Origin: Paracandidimonas soli | GTDB lineage: Bacteria > Pseudomonadota > Gammaproteobacteria > Burkholderiales > Burkholderiaceae_B | Reading direction: 5' to 3' | Assembly: GCF_004342005.1 (NCBI RefSeq) | Contig: NZ_SMBX01000001.1 | Location: forward strand, 124,001 to 188,000 | Length of the DNA: 64,000 nucleotides | Shown here: positions 52,682-61,903 of the stretch, in pieces | Layout of the letters: each line of letters begins with the position of its first letter | Position numbering within the stretch: position 1 is the first letter of the stretch | Notes under the pieces: generated by a model | The model's database searches: none | What the model was told of the DNA's origin: nothing | What the model saw: only the letters and a program-made list of their open reading frames with translations | Position numbers and translations under genes: made by a program

Positions 52682-54289
52682 TCAGTGGCTTCCGAATACC
52701 TGGCCGCCGTGCTCGCGCATGGCATGGAAGGTGATGCCGGGGTAGAGTTCCTGCGCCACTCGCAGCTGCGCCGGCGAACTGGCGAGGAAAGCGGGAGCGT
52801 CCACGACGTCGTGCGCGATGTTGGCTGCATTGGAGTCCATGAACTTGCGCATGGCCTTCGGGTCTTCCGCAGTGAACCAGCGCGCCATGGTGTAGCGCGA
52901 CGGCATCAGCCGGGCTTCCACACCGTACTCTGTCTTCAGGCGGTGCGCCACCACTTCGAACTGCAACTGGCCCACGGCGCCCAGCAGCAGTGCGCCGCCG
53001 GCCGCCTGGGGGCGGAATACCTGGATGGCGCCTTCTTCGCCCAACTGCGTCAGGCCGATGCGCAACTGCTTGGTGCGCAGAGGATCCTTCACTTCCACTG
53101 CCTGGAACAGCTCGGGCGCGAAGAACGGCAGGCCGGTGAATTGCAGGGATTCTCCTTCGGTCAGCACGTCGCCCAACTGCAGCACGCCGTGGTTGGGAAT
53201 GCCGATGATGTCGCCGGCATAGGCTTCGTCCAGCAGTTCGCGGCGCTGCGACAGGAAGGACACCACGTTGTTCGGGCGGATCTCCTTGCCGGTGCGCGCG
53301 ACTTTCAGGCGCATGCCGCGCTCGAAGCGGCCCGAGCTGACACGCACGAAGGCCACGCGATCGCGATGGGCCGGATCCATGTTGGCCTGCACCTTGAACA
53401 CGACGCCGCTGAACTTGGGTTCGTCGGGCTGGACTTCGCGCTGCAGCGCGGTGCGCGGCCCCGGGCTGGGGGCCAGGTCCACCAGAGCGTCGAGCACTTC
53501 CTGCACGCCGAAGTTATTGATGGCGGAGCCGAAGAACATGGGCGTTTGCTTGCCGGCGAGGAAGGCGGCATGGTCGAATTCCGGCGATGCCTCCTTGATC
53601 AGCTCGATTTCTTCGTGCGCCTTGGTGAAGGCGGAACCGAAGCGCTTGGCGATTTCGGGGTTTTCCAGACCCGGGATCAGTTCGTCGTTCTCGTTGCTGT
53701 GCCTGGCTTCACCCGCGCGGAATACGCGCATCTGGTCGCGGCGGATGTCGAATACGCCGCCGAAGGAGCGGCCCATGCCCACCGGCCAGGAAAATGGAAT
53801 GACTTCCATCCCCAGGTGGTCTTCGATCTCCGATACCAGGTCCAGCGGCTCGCGCACCTCGCGGTCCAGCTTGTTGACGAAGGTAATGATGGGCGTGTTG
53901 CGCGCGCGGCAGACCTGCAGCAGGCGGATGGTCTGGGGCTCGACGCCGTTGGCGGCGTCGATGACCATGAGCGCGGCGTCGACCGCAGTCAGCACGCGGT
54001 AAGTGTCTTCCGAGAAGTCCTGGTGTCCGGGGGTGTCGAGCAGGTTGATGACGCAGTCGCGGTATTCCATCTGCATGACCGAGGACGCCACCGAAATGCC
54101 GCGCTGCTTTTCGATCTCCATCCAGTCCGAGGCGGCGTGCCGGCTGGCCTTGCGCGCCTTGACGCTGCCGGCGATCTGGATCGCGCCTGCGAACAGCAGC
54201 AGCTTTTCCGTCAGCGTGGTCTTGCCCGCGTCGGGGTGGGAGATGATGGCGAAGGTGCGGCGTCGTTTGACTTCGTCGGGAATGCTCAT
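52682..54289 (-). CDS. prfC: Peptide chain release factor 3
   Basis: A 535-residue translational GTPase starting at ATG 54289 (MSIPDEVKRRRTFAI). G1 is SHPDAGKTTLTEK, G3 LLDTPGHQDFS and G4 FVNKLD. The switch I segment EKQRGISVASSVMQME is typical of RF3. It removes RF1 or RF2 from the ribosome after peptide release. The reading frame stays open for another 156 codons upstream, but that part reads as a shadow of the LysE gene. Confidence 0.94.
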   Translation of the reverse strand: MSIPDEVKRRRTFAIISHPDAGKTTLTEKLLLFAGAIQIAGSVKARKASRHAASDWMEIEKQRGISVASSVMQMEYRDCVINLLDTPGHQDFSEDTYRVLTAVDAALMVIDAANGVEPQTIRLLQVCRARNTPIITFVNKLDREVREPLDLVSEIEDHLGMEVIPFSWPVGMGRSFGGVFDIRRDQMRVFRAGEARHSNENDELIPGLENPEIAKRFGSAFTKAHEEIELIKEASPEFDHAAFLAGKQTPMFFGSAINNFGVQEVLDALVDLAPSPGPRTALQREVQPDEPKFSGVVFKVQANMDPAHRDRVAFVRVSSGRFERGMRLKVARTGKEIRPNNVVSFLSQRRELLDEAYAGDIIGIPNHGVLQLGDVLTEGESLQFTGLPFFAPELFQAVEVKDPLRTKQLRIGLTQLGEEGAIQVFRPQAAGGALLLGAVGQLQFEVVAHRLKTEYGVEARLMPSRYTMARWFTAEDPKAMRKFMDSNAANIAHDVVDAPAFLASSPAQLRVAQELYPGITFHAMREHGGQVFGSH

Positions 54290-54354
54290 GGTCGAATGGT
54301 ATGTCGTTTCGTTGCGTCTAGGCTTTTCCGCGGCGATGGCGCGGGCGGCTGTTC

Positions 54355-54984
54355 CTATTTCTGCTGGCTGAGGGTTGCCAGGGCGGTGCCCGCCAGGATG
54401 AACAGTGTACCGAAGGCGCGGTTCATCCAGCGGATCTGGCGCGGCTTGCGCAATTGCTTCAGGATGCTGGAAGCCAGGCTGGTGTAGATCCCCATGACCA
54501 CCAGGTCGGTAAAGGCCAGCGTGAGGCCGATGATCACATACTGCATGGGCAGCGGCGCGGCCGGATTCAGGAACTGCGGCATCACGGCCAGCAGGAACAC
54601 CGTGCCCTTGGGATTCGTCAGATTGATCAGCAGGCCGCGCATCACCAGGTCGCGGGGGCGGAACGGTTCCAGCGTTCCCGCTTCCACCGAGACGGGGGGC
54701 GCATCGGTGCGGAACTGCTTCCAGCCCAGATAGACCAAATAGATCACGCCCAGCCACTTAACGATGGCGAATGCGGTTTCCGACGTGGCCAGCAGGGCGC
54801 CCAGTCCGATGCTGACGATCAGCACCTGGCACAGAATGCCCATGATCAGGCCCACGGTCGTCCAGTAGCCGCGCCGGAATCCGTGCCTCAGTCCGGAGGC
54901 CATGGCGGCGATGGCGCCCGGCCCGGGGGAGAAAGAGATGGCCCAGCAAGCGGCAAAGAAGGCAAGCCAAGTGGAAAGTGACAT
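54355..54984 (-). CDS. LysE/RhtB-family exporter
   Basis: A 209-residue six-helix exporter with the N-terminal motif WAISFSPGPGAIAAMASGLRHGF, GVIYLVYLGWKQFR, and LLINLTNPKGTVFLLAVMPQF. It is similar to the RhtB and RhtC group that exports threonine, homoserine or related compounds. Compared with the other LysE protein here (19834) it has PGPG rather than PGPD in the signature. It lies 65 bases upstream of prfC on the same strand. Confidence 0.88.
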   Translation of the reverse strand: MSLSTWLAFFAACWAISFSPGPGAIAAMASGLRHGFRRGYWTTVGLIMGILCQVLIVSIGLGALLATSETAFAIVKWLGVIYLVYLGWKQFRTDAPPVSVEAGTLEPFRPRDLVMRGLLINLTNPKGTVFLLAVMPQFLNPAAPLPMQYVIIGLTLAFTDLVVMGIYTSLASSILKQLRKPRQIRWMNRAFGTLFILAGTALATLSQQK

Positions 54985-55114
54985 GATCGTTGGCGAAAAA
55001 TCGGATGCCGGCGCAGGGTTGCGGGATTGGAATGCGGCATGCCGGCGACAGGAAACCGCATCCGGATGTGTTGCGCCTTCGCTCCGCCCATGGCGGCGCG
55101 AAGGCGTGCCGTTG

Positions 55115-56470
55115 TCAGTTCAGCGCGCCGCGTTGTCCTTGCGCCGTGCCGGAAGCGTTGCGGCGGCCGCCGTTGCCGCGGCGCTGACCCTGGCCGGACG
55201 GCCTGCCGCCGGGCTGAGAGCCATTGCCGCGACCGCGGTTGCCGTTGCCGCCGCGCGGGGCGGTGTGCTGGCGATGCGGCAGGGGCGGGCGTTCCGGCGT
55301 AGTCGAGGGCTTGACCATGTCGGCGGACCAGCCTTCGACCACGGTGCGTTCGATCTTGCGGCCCAGCAGCCGTTCGATAGCCGTCAGCAACTTCACTTCC
55401 GTGTTGTCGACCAGCGACAGCGCCGAGCCCGCGCTGCCCGCGCGGCCGGTACGGCCGATGCGGTGCACATAGTCTTCCGGCACATTGGGCAGTTCGAAAT
55501 TGACCACTTGCGGCAACTGGTCGATGTCCAGCCCGCGCGCGGCGATATCGGTGGCGACGAGCACCGCGACTTCGCCCGACTTGAAGCCGGCCAGCGCGCG
55601 GGTGCGCGCCGACTGGCTCTTGTTGCCGTGGATGGCGGCGGCCGACAGGCCGTCCTTGGTCAGCTTCTCGGCCAGGCGGTTGGCGCCGTGCTTGGTACGC
55701 GTGAAGACCAGCACCTGGTGCCAGCCGCTTTCGCGGATGACATGGCTGACCAGGTCGCGCTTGTGTGACTGCTCGGTCATGACGACCTTCTGCTCGACCA
55801 GTTCGGACGCCGTATTGCGGCGCGCCACGGAGACTTCCGTGGGGTTGTTCAGGACGCCGCGCGCCAGGTCGCGGATTTCATCCGAGAATGTGGCGGAGAA
55901 CAGCAGGTTCTGGCGCTGCCTGGGCAGCAGGGCCAGGACTTTGCGGATGTCGCGGATGAAGCCCATGTCCAGCATGCGGTCGGCTTCGTCCAGCACCAGG
56001 ACTTCCACGCCCGACAGGTCGATGGTCTTTTGCTGGACGTGGTCCAGCAGGCGGCCGGGCGTGGCCACCAGGATATCCAGCGGCTTGCGCAGGGCGGTGA
56101 TCTGCGGGTTGATGTTGACGCCGCCGAACATCACCATGGAACGGATGCTGGTGTGCTTGCCGTAGGTCTGCACGGACTCTTCCACCTGTGCGGCGAGCTC
56201 GCGCGTGGGCGTCAGGATCAGGCAGCGCGGCCTGCCGGGCTGGCGCTTGCCCTGCAAGGGGGACTGCAGCAGCAGGTGCAGCAGCGGCAGGGTGAAGCCC
56301 GCCGTCTTGCCGGTGCCGGTCTGCGCGGCGGCCAGCAGGTCGCTGCCCTTGAGCACATGCGGAATGGCCTGGGCCTGGATGGGGGTGGGTTGGGTGTAGC
56401 CGGTTTCGGCAACAGCTCGCAGCAACGGCTCGGCCAGGCCGAGCGCGGCAAAGGTATTCGTATCGGACAA
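55115..56470 (-). CDS. DEAD-box RNA helicase, RhlE-like
   Basis: A helicase of about 451 residues. The start is uncertain: TTG 56470 has GGAG seven bases upstream and gives the typical [15 protein letters not shown]-terminus, while ATG 56494 is an alternative. Motifs are Q ([10 protein letters not shown]), I (AQTGTGKT), II ([11 protein letters not shown]), III (SAT) and VI ([10 protein letters not shown]). A Gly/Arg/Asn-rich tail ([20 protein letters not shown]) binds RNA. It unwinds RNA during ribosome assembly or decay. It ends a minus-strand stretch after the repeat R copy. Confidence 0.88.
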   Translation of the reverse strand: MSDTNTFAALGLAEPLLRAVAETGYTQPTPIQAQAIPHVLKGSDLLAAAQTGTGKTAGFTLPLLHLLLQSPLQGKRQPGRPRCLILTPTRELAAQVEESVQTYGKHTSIRSMVMFGGVNINPQITALRKPLDILVATPGRLLDHVQQKTIDLSGVEVLVLDEADRMLDMGFIRDIRKVLALLPRQRQNLLFSATFSDEIRDLARGVLNNPTEVSVARRNTASELVEQKVVMTEQSHKRDLVSHVIRESGWHQVLVFTRTKHGANRLAEKLTKDGLSAAAIHGNKSQSARTRALAGFKSGEVAVLVATDIAARGLDIDQLPQVVNFELPNVPEDYVHRIGRTGRAGSAGSALSLVDNTEVKLLTAIERLLGRKIERTVVEGWSADMVKPSTTPERPPLPHRQHTAPRGGNGNRGRGNGSQPGGRPSGQGQRRGNGGRRNASGTAQGQRGALN

Positions 56471-56686
56471 AACAAGACTCCAGCGACAGCCCATCGCTCG
56501 AGTCGAGGGATACCAGTCCAGGCAGGCGTGAAAAGGAGTTGAACGGGCGGGACCGCCCGGATTGCCGCGGAAAAAGATCCGCGGAGACGGCACGCTGACT
56601 GGCTGCGGCGCACCGGAAAGAAAAGAATTATAGCGTTTATCGTCCGGCCGGGGGCGTTTTTATCCGCGCCCGGCCGGGGTTGGTGC

Positions 56687-56817
56687 GTGAGTCACTCCCG
56701 GCTGAAGCCGGGAGCTTCCCCGCCACAACAATACGGGGGGCGCCTGCGGCGCAGTATGAATACTGCCTCGCTTGACCTCGCCGTGAACGGCGAGGCTTGC
56801 GCTTGGGCGCGTGGTCA
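56687..56817. repeat. Dispersed three-hairpin repeat R, copy 2
   Basis: A 131-bp element in the 344-bp gap 56471-56814, homologous to 22882-23007. Hairpin 1 is CTCCCGGC-TGAA-GCCGGGAG (56695-56714) and hairpin 3 is CCTCGCCG-TGAA-CGGCGAGG (56776-56795). Relative to copy 1 the three inner base pairs of hairpin 3 change from GAC/GTC to CCG/CGG. Its end, GTGGTCA, contains the stop codon of the second glutamyltransferase gene (TGA on the minus strand), so the element sits exactly at that gene's 3' end. Nothing else is seen in this gap. Confidence 0.85.
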
Positions 56818-58419
56818 GAACGCCACGGCCTGCCCGTCCTTCCGGGGATCCGATCCGGCGATGTAATGATCGCCCTTGCGCAGAATCAACTGAGCGCCTC
56901 CGAAGGCGAATACGCCATTGCCGCTTTCCACGCTGACTTCGTGCCCGCGCGCCTTCAGCTCCTGCACGACTTCGGGAGCGAAGCCCGGCTCGAGCGCCAC
57001 GCCGCGCCCGCCGGTCACGCGCCAGCGCGGGGCGTCGGCGGCGGCCTGGGGGTTCTGGCCGTACAGCAGCACGCGCAGCGACATCTGTACATGGCCCTGG
57101 TGCTGCATGGGGCCTCCCATGACGCCGAACGACATCTGCGGCGTGCCGTCGGCGTTCATGGCGAAGGCGGGGATGATCGTGTGCGAAGGACGCTTGCGCG
57201 GGCCGACCTGATTGGCGTGGCCCGGGGCGAGCGAGAAGCCCGCGCCGCGGTTCTGCAGGCTGATGCCCGTGCCGGGCACGACCACGCCCGAGCCGAAGCC
57301 CATGTAGTTGGACTGGATGAAGGACACCATCATGCCGGATGCGTCGGCGGCGGTCACATAGACCGTGCCGCCTGGCTTCGGCGCGCCATAGCCCGGGTCG
57401 CCAGCGCGTTTCGGGTCAATCAACTTGGCGCGTTCAGCCAGATAGGCGGGGTTCAGCAGGTCGTCCGGCGTGACGCGCATGGCGTCGATGTCGGCGTTGT
57501 ACTGGTAGACGTCGGCCAGGGCCAGCTTCATGGCTTCGATGGACAGGTGGACCGTATCCACATGGTCCAGCGGCGCGCTGCCGATGCCGGCGGCCTCCAG
57601 GATGCCCAATGCCATCAGGGCGGCGATGCCCTGGCCGTTGGGCGGGATTTCATGGATGACCGAGCGCGAGAAAGGCTGGGCGATGGTGCCGCACCAGTCG
57701 GCCTGGTGCGCGGCCAGATCGTCTTCCGTCATCGCGCCACCGTGCTCCCTGGCAAAGGCGGCGATCTTGCGCGCCAGTTCGCCGCGGTAGAAGGATTCCC
57801 CCTGGGTGTCCGCGATCTGTTCCAGCGTGCTGGCCTGGGCCGGATTGCGGAAGATTTCGCCGGCCTTGGGGGCCGCGCCTCCCGGCAGGAAGGCCTCGGC
57901 GAAACCGGGCTGGTCGCCCAGGCGCTGCCTGCCCAGTTCCCAGAGCGTGGCGATGACGGGCGATACCGGGAAGCCGTCGCGCGCATACTGGACAGCGGGC
58001 GCGGCCACGGTGGACAGCGGCAGCTTGCCAAAGCGGCGGGACAGTTCCGCCCAGGCCGACACGGCTCCGGGCACGGTCACGGCTTCCCAGCCTTTTTCCG
58101 GCATGACGTCGCGCCCCGCATAGCGGTCGGGCGTCCAGCCCTGGGGAGAGCGACCGGATGCGTTCAGCCCATGCAGCTCCTTGCCGTCCCAGACGATGGC
58201 GAAGCCGTCGCTGCCGAGGCCGCAGCCGGAAGGCTCGACCACGGTCAGGGCCATGGCGGCGGCCAGGGCGGCGTCGACGGCATTGCCGCCGGCCAGCAGC
58301 ATGCGCAGCCCGGCCTGGGCGGCCAGGGGCTGGGATGTGCTGACCACATTGCGGCCCAGCACGGCCGAGCGGGCGGAGGGATAGGGATTGGTCCAGTCGG
58401 AAGGAAGTGAGTGCGTCAT
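56815..58419 (-). CDS. Gamma-glutamyltransferase family protein
   Basis: A 534-residue paralogue of Ggt with no signal peptide or lipobox, so probably cytoplasmic. The nucleophile Thr is about residue 352 in GGTVYVTAAD. LVGMGG-like glycine-rich segments (GSGVVVPGTGISLQNRG, FGVMGGPMQHQGH) mark the family. Its ATG overlaps the stop of the upstream Bug gene by one base (TAATG), so they form an operon. It may cleave or transfer a glutamyl group of an imported compound; cephalosporin acylase-type members are an alternative. Confidence 0.88.
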   Translation of the reverse strand: MTHSLPSDWTNPYPSARSAVLGRNVVSTSQPLAAQAGLRMLLAGGNAVDAALAAAMALTVVEPSGCGLGSDGFAIVWDGKELHGLNASGRSPQGWTPDRYAGRDVMPEKGWEAVTVPGAVSAWAELSRRFGKLPLSTVAAPAVQYARDGFPVSPVIATLWELGRQRLGDQPGFAEAFLPGGAAPKAGEIFRNPAQASTLEQIADTQGESFYRGELARKIAAFAREHGGAMTEDDLAAHQADWCGTIAQPFSRSVIHEIPPNGQGIAALMALGILEAAGIGSAPLDHVDTVHLSIEAMKLALADVYQYNADIDAMRVTPDDLLNPAYLAERAKLIDPKRAGDPGYGAPKPGGTVYVTAADASGMMVSFIQSNYMGFGSGVVVPGTGISLQNRGAGFSLAPGHANQVGPRKRPSHTIIPAFAMNADGTPQMSFGVMGGPMQHQGHVQMSLRVLLYGQNPQAAADAPRWRVTGGRGVALEPGFAPEVVQELKARGHEVSVESGNGVFAFGGAQLILRKGDHYIAGSDPRKDGQAVAF

Positions 58420-59402
58420 TATTGGATCGTGATGTTGGATTCTGTGATGATGCGTCCCCAGCGCTCGCTGTCCGCGCTGACCATGTCGGCAAACTGCCGG
58501 GGGCTGCCGGCCTTGGCGGGCTCTATGCCGAGATCGCGCAGGCGCTTCGTGACGTCGGGCTGATGGACGCTCTTCGTGAAGACCTCGTTGAGCTTGACTG
58601 CGATGTCCTGGGGCAGGCCGGCGGGCCCGTACAGGCCGAACCACGTAACGGAAGAGTAGCCCGGCAGCCCGCTCTCCGCAACGGTGGGCAGCTCGGGAGC
58701 CAGCGGAGAGCGCTCGGGACCGGTGACGGCCAGGGCGCGCGCCTTGCCGGACCTGACGTGCGGCAGCCCGGTGGGAAGGGAGTCGCACAATACCTGGATG
58801 TTGCCGGCGATCAGGTCGTTCAGGCCCGGACCTGTGCCGCGGTAGGGAACGTGCGTCATGCTCACGCCGGCACGGGCGAGAAAGGATGCGCAGGTCAGAT
58901 GCGGAATGGTGCCGTTGCCGCTGCTGGCGTAGTTCAGCTCGTCCGGCTTCTGTCTGGCCAGGTCGATCAGTTCCTGCACGCTGTTGGCGGGCAGGGACGG
59001 CGTCACCAGCAGGATGCTGGCCGCATCGGCCAGGTGGGCGATGGGGGTGAAGCTGGCGGGGTCGTACGGCAGCGACTTGAACAGGTGCGGGGAAATGGCG
59101 TGCGTACTGCTGGTGGTCAGCAGGATGGTGTAGCCGTCGGGGGCGGCTCGGGCCGCCTCGCCGGCGCCGATCGTGCCGCCGGCTCCCGATTTGTTTTCCA
59201 CCACGATCTGCTGCCCGAGCTGGCTGGAGGCTTCCTGGGCTATCAGGCGCGCCACGACATCGGTGGCGCCGCCTGCGGGGAAGGGCACCACCATGCGAAT
59301 GGGCTTGTCGGGCCAGGACTGCGCGCCGGCGAGCGAGCAGGTCATGAGCAGCGCCAGCAGGCCGGAGCTGCGCAGAAATCGTGAGATGCGTGTGGAGTGC
59401 AT
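58419..59402 (-). CDS. Tripartite tricarboxylate transporter receptor (Bug family)
   Basis: A 327-residue periplasmic receptor. The signal ends near SLAGAQ. The core has IRMVVPFPAGGATDVVARLI, VVENKSGAGGTIG, AAPDGYTILLTTSSTHAISP and MTHVPYRGTGPGLNDLIAG. It overlaps the glutamyltransferase gene downstream, suggesting uptake of a glutamyl- or carboxylate-containing compound. No transporter membrane subunits are nearby. The region upstream (59403-59914) contains the plus-strand rplN promoter. Confidence 0.92.
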   Translation of the reverse strand: MHSTRISRFLRSSGLLALLMTCSLAGAQSWPDKPIRMVVPFPAGGATDVVARLIAQEASSQLGQQIVVENKSGAGGTIGAGEAARAAPDGYTILLTTSSTHAISPHLFKSLPYDPASFTPIAHLADAASILLVTPSLPANSVQELIDLARQKPDELNYASSGNGTIPHLTCASFLARAGVSMTHVPYRGTGPGLNDLIAGNIQVLCDSLPTGLPHVRSGKARALAVTGPERSPLAPELPTVAESGLPGYSSVTWFGLYGPAGLPQDIAVKLNEVFTKSVHQPDVTKRLRDLGIEPAKAGSPRQFADMVSADSERWGRIITESNITIQ

Positions 59403-59914
59403 GGAGTTACCCGTGGTTTTGTCGTCGGAAGACGCTATGATAAATGGTTTTGCCGTGGAATGCGGCCGGGTGGAAGTGTCGCGGAGCGACGAGACAGATG
59501 GCGCATATTATTGATATTAGCGATATCGGCGCAGGGGTGCGGGCGCGTCGCCAGGATTTCCCCATGCGAGATTCCGATGTCGGCCTGGCGGCCGGAAGGG
59601 TGGCCGCCAGGCCACAAAAAAATGCAGGCCAAACCTTTTCTCTTGATTCTGCTCTTGCTTTGGCTACATATTTAGGCTATTATGACTGACTTGCCTGGCA
59701 ATTTCTTGTGGGTTCTGGCCGAAGCGTTTGCTTCTGGCTTGATATTGCAGGGAAAGCCGGCATGGCAGTACTCAAACATAGTTAGCACGATTTCAACTCA
59801 GGATTCGTTGCGCGGGCGCCATTCGGGCAATCCGCAACGGGTCTGACGGGGCCAAAACTGGCTGTGCAGTCCACCTCAGGGTGGGGGTGCGGTTAAGTTG
59901 GAACAGGAAAAATC
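59403..59914. promoter_or_regulatory. Intergenic region between the Bug gene and rplN, with a long leader
   Basis: A 512-bp gap with no gene. At 59582-59613 a 12-bp perfect stem (GGCCTGGCGGCC) closes an 8-nt loop and is followed by seven A on the plus strand, so it is not an intrinsic terminator on either strand. The rplN promoter (59655-59683) follows, then about 220 bases of leader before the rplN ATG, including a small hairpin CCACC-TCAG-GGTGG at 59872-59885. Confidence 0.5.
59655..59683 (+). promoter_or_regulatory. Sigma-70-type promoter of the spc operon
   Basis: TTGCTT and TATTAT are separated by 17 bases, a near-consensus sigma-70 promoter. It lies 231 bases upstream of rplN and is the best promoter found in the window. 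It drives rplN to rplO and beyond. Confidence 0.8.
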
Positions 59915-60283
59915 ATGATTCAAATGCAGACCACGCTGGACGTGGCCGACAACACTGGTGCGCGTTCAGTCATGTGCATCAAGGTGTTGGGCGGCTCCAA
60001 GCGCCGCTATGCCGCCATCGGCGACATCATCAAGGTTACCGTGAAAGACGCGGCACCTCGCGGGCGCGTCAAAAAGGGCGAAATCTACAATGCCGTGGTG
60101 GTTCGTACCGCCAAGGGCGTTCGCCGCAAGGACGGCTCCCTGATTCGTTTCGGTGGCAATGCCGCCGTATTGCTCAACGCCAAGCTTGAGCCCATCGGTA
60201 CCCGTATCTTCGGACCCGTGACGCGCGAACTGCGCACGGAAAAGTTCATGAAGATCGTGTCCCTTGCGCCTGAAGTGCTGTAA
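59915..60283 (+). CDS. rplN: 50S ribosomal protein L14
   Basis: A 122-residue protein of exact family length, starting [27 protein letters not shown]. It binds 23S rRNA at the subunit interface and bridges to 16S rRNA. AACAGGAAA precedes the ATG. In most bacteria rpsQ (S17) is immediately upstream; here the upstream neighbour is a Bug receptor on the opposite strand, so this is the first gene of its transcript. Confidence 0.97.
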   Translation: MIQMQTTLDVADNTGARSVMCIKVLGGSKRRYAAIGDIIKVTVKDAAPRGRVKKGEIYNAVVVRTAKGVRRKDGSLIRFGGNAAVLLNAKLEPIGTRIFGPVTRELRTEKFMKIVSLAPEVL

Positions 60284-60295
60284 GGAGAACGGATC

Positions 60296-60616
60296 ATGCA
60301 AAATATTCGTAAAGGTGACGAGGTCATCGTTCTGACGGGTCGCGACAAGAAGCGTCGCGGCACCGTGCTGGCTCGCGTCGGCGAGGAGCATGTCCTGGTC
60401 GAAGGCATCAACGTGGTCAAGAAACACGTTCGTGCCAATCCCATGACTGGTGCGCAAGGCGGTATCGTCGACAAGACCCTGCCCATCCATATTTCCAACG
60501 TGGCATTGTTCAACCCCGCGACCGGCAAGGGCGATCGGGTTGGTGTTCAGGTTGTTGATGGCAAGAAGGTTCGCGTCTTCCGCTCCAACGGTGCCGAAGT
60601 CGGCGCCAAGGCTTAA
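60296..60616 (+). CDS. rplX: 50S ribosomal protein L24
   Basis: A 106-residue protein with the KOW motif near its N-terminus ([21 protein letters not shown]). It nucleates assembly of the large subunit. It follows rplN by 12 bases with AAGGAGAAC upstream. Confidence 0.97.
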   Translation: MQNIRKGDEVIVLTGRDKKRRGTVLARVGEEHVLVEGINVVKKHVRANPMTGAQGGIVDKTLPIHISNVALFNPATGKGDRVGVQVVDGKKVRVFRSNGAEVGAKA

Positions 60617-60628
60617 GGAATCGAGAAC

Positions 60629-61168
60629 ATGGCACGTTTGCAAGAGTTCTACAACAACAAGGTCGTCGCCGACCTGAAAGCCAAGTTCGGCTACGAAAGC
60701 GTGATGCAGGTTCCCCGCATCACCAAGATCACGCTGAACATGGGTGTGTCCGAAGCCGTGGCCGACAAGAAGGTCATCGAGCATGCAACTTCCGACCTGA
60801 GCAAGATCGCAGGTCAGAAGCCGGTCATCACCAAGTCGCGCAAGGCTATCGCTGGCTTCAAGATCCGCGAAAACTATCCCATCGGCTGCATGGTCACGCT
60901 GCGCGGCCAGCGCATGTACGAGTTCCTGGATCGCCTGATCGCCGTGGCCCTGCCGCGCGTGCGCGATTTCCGTGGCGTGTCCGGCCGTGCATTCGACGGT
61001 CGCGGCAACTACAACATCGGTGTGAAAGAGCAGATCATTTTCCCCGAAATCGAATACGACAAGATCGACGTGTTGCGTGGTCTGAACATCAGCATCACCA
61101 CGACGGCGAAAACTGACGAAGAAGCCAAGGCGCTGCTCAGCGCGTTCAGCTTCCCGTTCCGCAATTAA
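60629..61168 (+). CDS. rplE: 50S ribosomal protein L5
   Basis: A 179-residue protein with [39 protein letters not shown] and [13 protein letters not shown]. It binds 5S rRNA and contacts tRNA in the P site. It follows rplX by 12 bases. Confidence 0.97.
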   Translation: MARLQEFYNNKVVADLKAKFGYESVMQVPRITKITLNMGVSEAVADKKVIEHATSDLSKIAGQKPVITKSRKAIAGFKIRENYPIGCMVTLRGQRMYEFLDRLIAVALPRVRDFRGVSGRAFDGRGNYNIGVKEQIIFPEIEYDKIDVLRGLNISITTTAKTDEEAKALLSAFSFPFRN

Positions 61169-61179
61169 GGGGCCTGAGC

Positions 61180-61485
61180 ATGGCTAAACTCTCACTCATC
61201 AATCGCGACATCAAGCGCGCCAAGCTGGCGGAAAAATTCGCCGCCAAGCGCGCAGCGCTCAAGGCGATCATCGACGATCAGTCGAAGACCGACGAAGAAC
61301 GCTACCAGGCACGCCTGCAACTGCAGAAGCTGCCCCGCAATTCGAACCCGACTCGCCAGCGCAATCGCTGCATCGTTACCGGCCGTCCCCGCGGCGTCTT
61401 CAGCAAGTTCGGCCTCACGCGCCACAAACTTCGCGAAATGACGATGCGCGGCGAAGTGCCCGGCATGACCAAAGCCAGCTGGTAG
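61180..61485 (+). CDS. rpsN: 30S ribosomal protein S14
   Basis: A 101-residue, zinc-free long form (no CxxC), ending [22 protein letters not shown], the proteobacterial type. It joins the head of the small subunit. It lies 11 bases after rplE. Confidence 0.97.
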   Translation: MAKLSLINRDIKRAKLAEKFAAKRAALKAIIDDQSKTDEERYQARLQLQKLPRNSNPTRQRNRCIVTGRPRGVFSKFGLTRHKLREMTMRGEVPGMTKASW

Positions 61486-61495
61486 GAGAAAATAC

Positions 61496-61891
61496 ATGAG
61501 CATGAGCGATCCCATCGCCGATATGTTGACCCGTGTGCGCAACGCGCAGATGGTAAACAAGACATCGGTAAGCATGCCCTCCTCGAAGCTGAAGGCAGCC
61601 ATTGCTGCCGTGCTGAAGGACGAAGGCTACATTGACAGCTACCAGGTTACCGGCGATGCCGCCAAGCCTACGCTGGAAATCACCCTGAAGTACTACGCCG
61701 GCCGTCCCGTGATCGAGCGCATCGACCGCGTTTCGCGTCCCGGCCTGCGTGTCTACAAGGGCAGCAGCAACATCCCCCAAGTCATGAATGGACTGGGTGT
61801 GGCTATTGTTTCGACCCCTCGCGGCGTCATGACAGATCGCAAGGCGCGCGCCAATGGCGTGGGCGGCGAAGTGTTGTGCTACGTGGCCTAA
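61496..61891 (+). CDS. rpsH: 30S ribosomal protein S8
   Basis: A 131-residue protein starting [21 protein letters not shown]8 binds 16S rRNA helix 21 and in E. coli represses translation of the spc operon by binding near the rplE start. No such mRNA mimic was searched for here. It follows rpsN by 10 bases, with GGAGAAAAT upstream. Confidence 0.97.
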   Translation: MSMSDPIADMLTRVRNAQMVNKTSVSMPSSKLKAAIAAVLKDEGYIDSYQVTGDAAKPTLEITLKYYAGRPVIERIDRVSRPGLRVYKGSSNIPQVMNGLGVAIVSTPRGVMTDRKARANGVGGEVLCYVA

Positions 61892-61903
61892 GGAGAGACT
61901 CGC

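Noticed and set aside
54290-54757. Upstream extension of prfC
   Set aside because: It covers the LysE gene in another frame. MSIPDEVKRRRTFAI is the family N-terminus.
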